NCBI GenBank assembly: GCA_022925895.1
Contig: JAKSYS010000509.1
Coordinates: 1-46,382, forward strand
Direction of reading: 5' to 3'
Origin: Fragilaria crotonensis
Taxonomy: Eukaryota > Bacillariophyta > Fragilariophyceae > Fragilariales > Fragilariaceae
Length of the DNA: 46,382 bases
Both the position numbers and the translations under genes were made by a program. The notes under the pieces were generated by a model that worked only from the letters and a program-made list of their open reading frames with translations, made no database searches and was not told where the DNA came from. Positions within the stretch are counted from its first letter, which is position 1; every line of letters begins with the position of its first letter. Positions 41,901 to 46,382 of this stretch are shown piece by piece.

Positions 41901-42009
41901 CAATGAACGAGCGGCATTACCTGTTCCTGATCCGTCGCAAAGCAGAGTGGCCCGTGCGTGGGATTCCCTCATAAACAGGTGTCACCATGACTTGGAGCAC
42001 GACGGATGA
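38943..42009 (+). pseudogene. Plavaka-like transposase (frame-broken, near full length)
   Basis: ATG at 38943 starts a zinc-finger-like region (HCTVCNKSFKRL, then LHHLNQSLACKSH in the next frame). Then an acidic linker (39230-39350, GDAGDQDISETESEE), IELLQLLRDLKCPLKAF near 39430, GHSFREDFQ near 39520, and the nuclease region: LLPCIMAMDKTYIDMAGRLQ (first Asp), ISHGLLNHSIRRLPIAMRIL, PYVPFIIGDTEGHDRLCGHY with a CRICECP knuckle, GACPGEMLHLISLGWFKYCL, HLVLHLCEDILDHGVPDNVN, AYAESAHIPLAKATSRNTQK. The tail reads HYLFLIRRKAEWPVAWDSLI to TGA 42007-42009. This order is that of fungal Plavaka transposases. At least six small frame changes (near 38990, 39130, 39460, 40440, 40925, 41340, 41905) scatter it over several frames, with the protein content otherwise preserved. 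Confidence 0.82.
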
Positions 42010-42308
42010 CGACACCTGGTTTGAGGAGGAGTATGAGAAAGACGAATTGATCAACCGCCTGCCAAGTGGTAGGAAATTTACAGTGTCAAGACCCCAGAAG
42101 ACTTTGCCGCGGAGGTAGCCGCGGAAAAGCCGAAAAGGTTGCCGCCAAGAAGAAGAAGGAGCACGCCGCCGCAGAGAAAGCATCCGCGAAGGCAGCGAAG
42201 GCCGAAAACCCAGGCAAGAATTCGAGTGCCCCAGCGTCCACCGCACAACGGTTGGCGGGGAACTTTAAACGCAAACGAGTGGCCCCAGCAAAGACGGGTA
42301 AGGGGTAG
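41986..42308 (+). CDS. Small Lys/Ala-rich protein of the Plavaka-like element
   Basis: ATG at 41986 overlaps the transposase stop by 24 nt in another frame (MTWSTTDDDTWFEEEYEKDE). After an acidic start it reads KTPEDFAAEVAAEK, then EKVAAKKKKEHAAAEKASAK and a basic end (NFKRKRVAPAKTGKG) to TAG at 42306-42308. Two small frame changes fall near 42075 and 42125. About 107 residues. The charge pattern suggests a nucleic-acid-binding or chaperone-like helper. The overlapping start suggests co-expression with the transposase. No family recognised. Confidence 0.45.
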
Positions 42309-42372
42309 CCAGTGGGCAGTCCCCCAAGTGTTGTCAGCTAGGAAGCTCACGCAGTAGTCGTGGAACCAGTAA

Positions 42373-44696
42373 TCAAAGTTGAACATGTTTATTTTTTTTC
42401 TTTGGTATCTTGTATCGTCCACCAACCTCCAGGTCAGTGATTTGCACCCGCCAGCCACCGAAAGTCAAGCTGTCACCGGCCGGTTGTCCATCTACCTTCC
42501 GTCCACCCACGCAGGGTGTTCCGGCACTCACCGCCACGTTTGGTTTTCGAGAACCAGAATGCAGCTCACCACCACCGCCACCAACGGCTCCGTCTTCCCG
42601 CCCGTCCGCAGGGGACGGCGAATCACCAACATCACGTTCCCGTTTGCCAGAATGGAATCGCCGCACAGCATCGGAGCCTTCCGAACACAGTGGCAGCCCA
42701 CTGGCTAGGAGCTCGACAGCCGCCTCAGCAGACGCCAACTCGCCAGCTTGCCAACCAGGCTTCGTGGCCGCGGCACCCCCGGTTTCAACCCGAGGTCCGC
42801 CCCTCCGGCGGGGTCTCCTCCTCCTCTTGTTCTGTCGCTTCCTGCCAGCTCTCTTCGAGCCAGCCGGAGAGGTGGCCCCGGGGGGACAGTAACCGGCAGC
42901 ACACAAGGCCCGTCCAGCCTTCACAATCTTCTCCTTTGCAGCCGTGAACGTTCCGTAAAGATGGTTCCGGAAGGAAGAGTCCCTCCCCCGGGTCACAAAC
43001 CCAAATTCGTACGGAATTTTGCTGTAAACAGGGGGGCCAGTGGATGACTCCATCGTTTCAATCCTTGTTCCAAGCGCGAACATTGAACCAACATCAGCCG
43101 ACTTAGCCCTTGCAGTGCCCTTTGCCCCCGACACCCGGATCTCCCGACACCGAGTTGTCAGCCGCTCCAGCAACTCAAGGTGGTCATCGTGCGCGTCAAT
43201 CTTCGTGACATTCCGGACCAGGACAACGGACTCACGATCCGGAATGCCGACCACGCCAACGTGAATGTCAACAAAGTGGGTCTCGTCCGGATCGATGACC
43301 CAGCAGGACAGGTATATCGTAGTGGTGGCTGCCATCAACGTAGTGCCGGCAATCAAACTTTGCGCTACTAGATGTCTTAAGTTGGTTCCGGAATTCATAT
43401 GCCTGATAGCGTCGGGGACGTTCCGCAGGTCAACGCCAGCAATGAAATCCGGTGGCAACTCGGGTAATTCGGCGTCGTGGCACTGAACAGCCCTGTACAC
43501 CACCCGGTTCTGCAGGGAACAGTGCTGTATCCCGTAGAGATTCTCCAGGCCGACACGCGGCGGTTCTCGCTGAGATAGCGAACTGTGCGAGATGACTTCG
43601 GACCGTAAGGCTCAGGGTCCCACGGATTCTGAATAGAACCGCCTCACAAAGCTGTCACTGCCAAAGGTATACGAAGGAAAGTCGTCGCTTGTACCCTCCG
43701 CCCCGCAAGCGGAGCCAGCTCATGTCATACGCCCTTAATGCCCGGCACTCCAGCATCCCCAACGTGACGGTCCCGATGACAGTAGAACACTCCACACTGA
43801 GGCAGGAACAAAACCGCTGCCCTGTAGAAATAATCCATCTCAGGGCCAACATCTTCTGGTTTTCGGGACAGGACGTGACGAACTTCATCAAAATTGACGT
43901 CAGAAGACTGGCCACCGCCACGCTCCCCGCCTCCCACAACCGTTCGACAGGCCGGCGAAGGAGCCCGGTTGAGGATCACGTCCATCACGTAGAACTCGTT
44001 GAGGAACTCCGACTGGAGTCAGACTCCGGGAACATGTCGGCAGCCGAACGCAATCTAAACGGCTTGCATCCAAAAGCTTCTGCAACGACACTGATCGGAG
44101 TCTGACACAAGAATTCACTGCACCCAACCCCGCTCGCCGTCCTGAACCTTTGCCGGAATGCACTCCTCTCCTCCGGAACGGCCATGGACAACAACGACAT
44201 CATGCGAGGTGAGTCGGGCGAGTCTGCTCTCATCGCGGTGAGTGGGGAGGACTTCCCCGTCCGCCACATCACCGACTCCTGGAACACGTGGCGAGTTCCC
44301 AAGGTTTCTAACAGATGTCACGCTGGGAAGTCTTATTCCCGGTCTCCGCGACCTTCTTTTTGTGACCTTCTTCTTGTAACCCTTCTTCTTCGCAACCTTC
44401 CTCTTCCCAGCCTTCTTCGTCCCAACCTTCCGTTCCCCATCCCTCCTCCACGACCACATTTTCCACAGCATCAACGCCACGTCGATCGGGCGACATCGGG
44501 CTCTCCTGCTTCCTGGCAGGTGAAGGCCGCGCAATGCCAGTTCCAACCTCACAACAACCAGCCACAGAGGATGGTTGTCGCGAGCGCGCTCTCCAACAAA
44601 GACAATCAACACGCAATCCTGGCGTGGACTGTCTATTGTTGAAAAGTCAGCGAGAACTATCCGACGGCGACGTGGTGATGTTGCAACAAACAGCAA
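42373..44696 (-). CDS. Long convergent accessory gene of the Plavaka-like element (frame-broken)
   Basis: The stop at 42373 lies 65 bp from the end of the plus-strand genes. The last 376 codons are one frame: ELPELPPDFIAGVDLRNVPD, TIYLSCWVIDPDETHFVDIH, LERLTTRCREIRVSGAKG, YGTFTAAKEKIVKAGRALCA, then a basic RKRQNKRRRRPRRRGGPR stretch and a Gly/Ser-rich tail. Upstream frames continue coding-like sequence: GLENLYGIQHCSLQNRVVY (about 43520), VNFDEVRHVLSRKPEDVG and FYRAAVLFLPQCGVFYCHRD (43800-43900), TPISVVAEAFGCKPFRLRS (about 44080), and a Lys-rich repeat (GTKKAGKRKVAKKKGYKKK, 44350-44440). The true start is uncertain; no ATG fits well. It is GC-richer than the surroundings. I do not recognise the family; it is probably an element-encoded protein with a nucleic-acid-binding basic region. 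Confidence 0.45.
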
Positions 44697-44699
44697 CCC

Positions 44700-45622
44700 A
44701 ACAAGAGTACTTCATCAAAGTACTCTATCATCAAGATTGTGCTTTTGGTGTCACCATTCACCAAAGGTACTAACAAGCAGCAAAATCGACGTACTGTAAG
44801 TACTATGGCGAATGTAGGGCATTTTGCACCTGGGACTTCTTTCCAAGACCTCTAAATGCAGCATAAATATGTTATTCATGTATATAACATTGAATTACGT
44901 TATATACACATCATCGATTTTATTAAAATTATGTATGTAGTTAAATGAAAAGTAATTACAGTACAAAGCATTTTCATGTATAGATGATACATTCGCTTTC
45001 CCAGGACAGGACTACATACTGGTACAGGTACACTATACTGCACCAGTATGTAGCAACAAATCAGTACGAACACAAAACTTAATGCTTGCTTAATACATGG
45101 ATGTACATATATATGCAATTTACATCATGTATGCATACGCACCACAACACGCTCGAATGATTACCAAGAACTAGCTGCCGGTATGACACAGGTGTTGCAT
45201 ACTCGAGTACAACAACTACTGGTAGTGAAACAAGATTGCAAGTCCGTCCACGCAAAACAAGACTGCAGCGAGCATCATGTCATATATAATTTTCTAGTCA
45301 CACATATTCATACAAGTATATGAAACGGAAAATGTCAGAAGCTAAATAGTGAACATGTAAGTGCATTCAAAAACAATAAACGACTTGTACATGTTTTGTG
45401 AATATAAGTCGTAACTCAATACAATTTTTTGAAGTCATGTACAGGTAGAAAATGAACAATTAGGGACAACTCATACAATTTTGAAAACTGGTGGGAGATT
45501 CAAAATCCCAAATTCATCACCCAAAATTACAAGTCGTCTCATACTTGCTGCAAATTGATACAACCACTGAGACCGCTATTCTAACCCTTGCTTGCTTCTT
45601 CTTACATTTTGATTCATTCCTC
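44700..45622. other. AT-rich gap, GTAC-rich
   Basis: No gene is supported. Runs such as TATATAAC, GTATGTAG and GTACAGGTACACTATACTGCACCAGTAT are frequent. The right end of the Plavaka-like element would be expected here or beyond, but no copy of its putative left-end word is seen. Confidence 0.45.
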
Positions 45623-46382
45623 ATGCCGAAGAAAACTATATCTCCAACGAAGCAACCTTCAGTGGCTATTCGGACCACGCCTCCACGCGCGACCAAGAAC
45701 AAGACGAAGAACGCCGAACTTGAAACACCGACAACAAGAGCCAAGAGGAATGAGATGGCGGAACAGCAAAAGGCTGAAGCTGCTAAAGCTGCTAAAGCTG
45801 CTAAAGCAGCTGCTAAGCTACTGCTAAACTATACAATCTGCTAAATCTGCGGCTAAACCGCGCTAAATCTGCAGCTAAATCTGTTAAAGCATCGACGACT
45901 GCAGTTAACCCGACCCACCAGTGCAGATCGCGACAGCAGTTAACCCAGACCGCGTGCATCACTGCAAAGGGACGCAACGACGTGTTGTTCCTCCTGGTAA
46001 GAAGAAGAGGAGGAAAGTGGCACCAAAAGGTGGTGGTGGTGAGCAGAAGGAGCGCTCCTGAGGAAATGATGACTCCTCTTACTCAGTTGAAGAGGTTGAC
46101 GATGAAGAGTTTGAAGAGGTTGACGATGAAGAGTCCGAATCAGATGATGACAGGGAGGATGAGGGGAAAAGTAATGCGGGTGATGACAACAACGCGGTGG
46201 GACACATGACATGTCAGATGATGACGACTGTTCAAAGAATGGATCAGTTTGTTAGAGATGTCGGGAAAACAGCAATGGATGCAAGACGACGTCTTGGTCA
46301 GGAGTTGAACCACTGTGCCCAGGAAGGGCGGAGGATCCTCCAGATGACAATGATACTCCAATCGGCGAAGAAGAAGGTGTCG
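45623..46382 (+). CDS. Acidic low-complexity protein, partial at the window edge
   Basis: ATG at 45623 (MPKKTISPTKQPSVAIRTTP). Basic and Thr/Pro-rich at first, then NEMAEQQKAEAAKAAKAAK, encoded by a GCTAAA-type repeat (45776-45890) where the frame slips. It continues in another frame: VVPPGKKKRRKVAPKGGGGE (a likely nuclear signal), then SVEEVDDEEFEEVDDEESES with a 24-bp duplication at 46086-46132, and TTVQRMDQFVRDVGKTAMDA, RRRLGQELNHCAQEGRRILQ running off the end. Nuclear, with a charged helical end, is the best guess. The helical part is similar in character to the gene inside the nested element. Confidence 0.4.

Larger units (their letters stand above)
38411..42308 (+). mobile_element. Plavaka-like (CACTA/CMC superfamily) transposon, left part
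   Basis: A word CATCAGAAGGTGGGTTTTTG at 38411-38430 resembles the 26-bp end of the nested element (CATCAGAAGGCCG.TTTTTGT) and may be the left terminus. It is followed by about 510 bp of AT-rich DNA with GTTATC/GTTACC words, the transposase gene and a small Lys/Ala-rich gene. The convergent accessory gene at 42373-44700 probably belongs to the same element. I found no matching right end in the window. Confidence 0.55.

Noticed and set aside
44308-44616. GWEEEG-type repeat protein on the minus strand
   Set aside because: Same DNA read in another frame gives the Lys-rich repeat that continues into coding-like sequence; both come from a GAAG-rich tandem tract, so I kept only the longer gene context.

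Overview
This window is a stretch of nuclear DNA from a photosynthetic stramenopile, most likely a pennate diatom. The evidence is a DUF6824-type protein, a single-pass leucine-rich-repeat receptor-like protein of the diatom kind, short GT-AG introns (83 and 116 nt), mitochondrial-type pyruvate kinase and 3-oxoacid CoA-transferase genes, and a dense mixture of eukaryotic transposons. I cannot name the species.

Layout. 1-6600: a partly duplicated block in which a gene of an unrecognised family sits beside a pyruvate kinase gene. The right unit (about 3630-6578) is the better one; the left unit (1-1625) is decayed; a third family copy lies inverted between them (2394-3250). 7221-8034: a secreted beta-trefoil-like gene with one intron. 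8425-13900: an 80-bp tandem repeat, a truncated tyrosine-recombinase retroelement, and a two-gene PIF/Harbinger element with convergent SANT-like and DDE genes. 14600-19841: a broken membrane-anchored gene, a small well-started gene, about 2 kb of apparently empty DNA, and the DUF6824 gene. 20634-26275: a very large DDE transposase-like gene split by a 2.77-kb element with perfect 26-bp terminal inverted repeats; cutting the element out rejoins the reading frame. That element contains a minisatellite, a tRNA-like sequence and an Arg/Glu-rich gene. 28226-28795: a hAT-like miniature inverted-repeat element, directly upstream of an AASDH/ACSF4-type gene (28861-31897). 32264-34438: LRR receptor-like gene. 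35618-37203: succinyl-CoA:3-ketoacid CoA-transferase. 38943-44700: a Plavaka-like (CACTA/CMC) transposon with transposase, a small Lys/Ala-rich gene and a long convergent accessory gene. 45623-end: start of an acidic, low-complexity protein that runs off the window.

How the genes relate. The host genes (pyruvate kinase, CoA-transferase, AASDH-like) are core or amino/keto-acid metabolism and do not form one pathway cluster. The rest is layered mobile DNA. A recurring feature is single- or two-base indels that break otherwise well conserved genes, often in short runs. Some breaks are true introns, but most are not. Either the assembly is unpolished long-read sequence or this is a strongly decayed region. 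Protein descriptions below therefore often span two or three frames, and all exact boundaries in broken genes are approximate.
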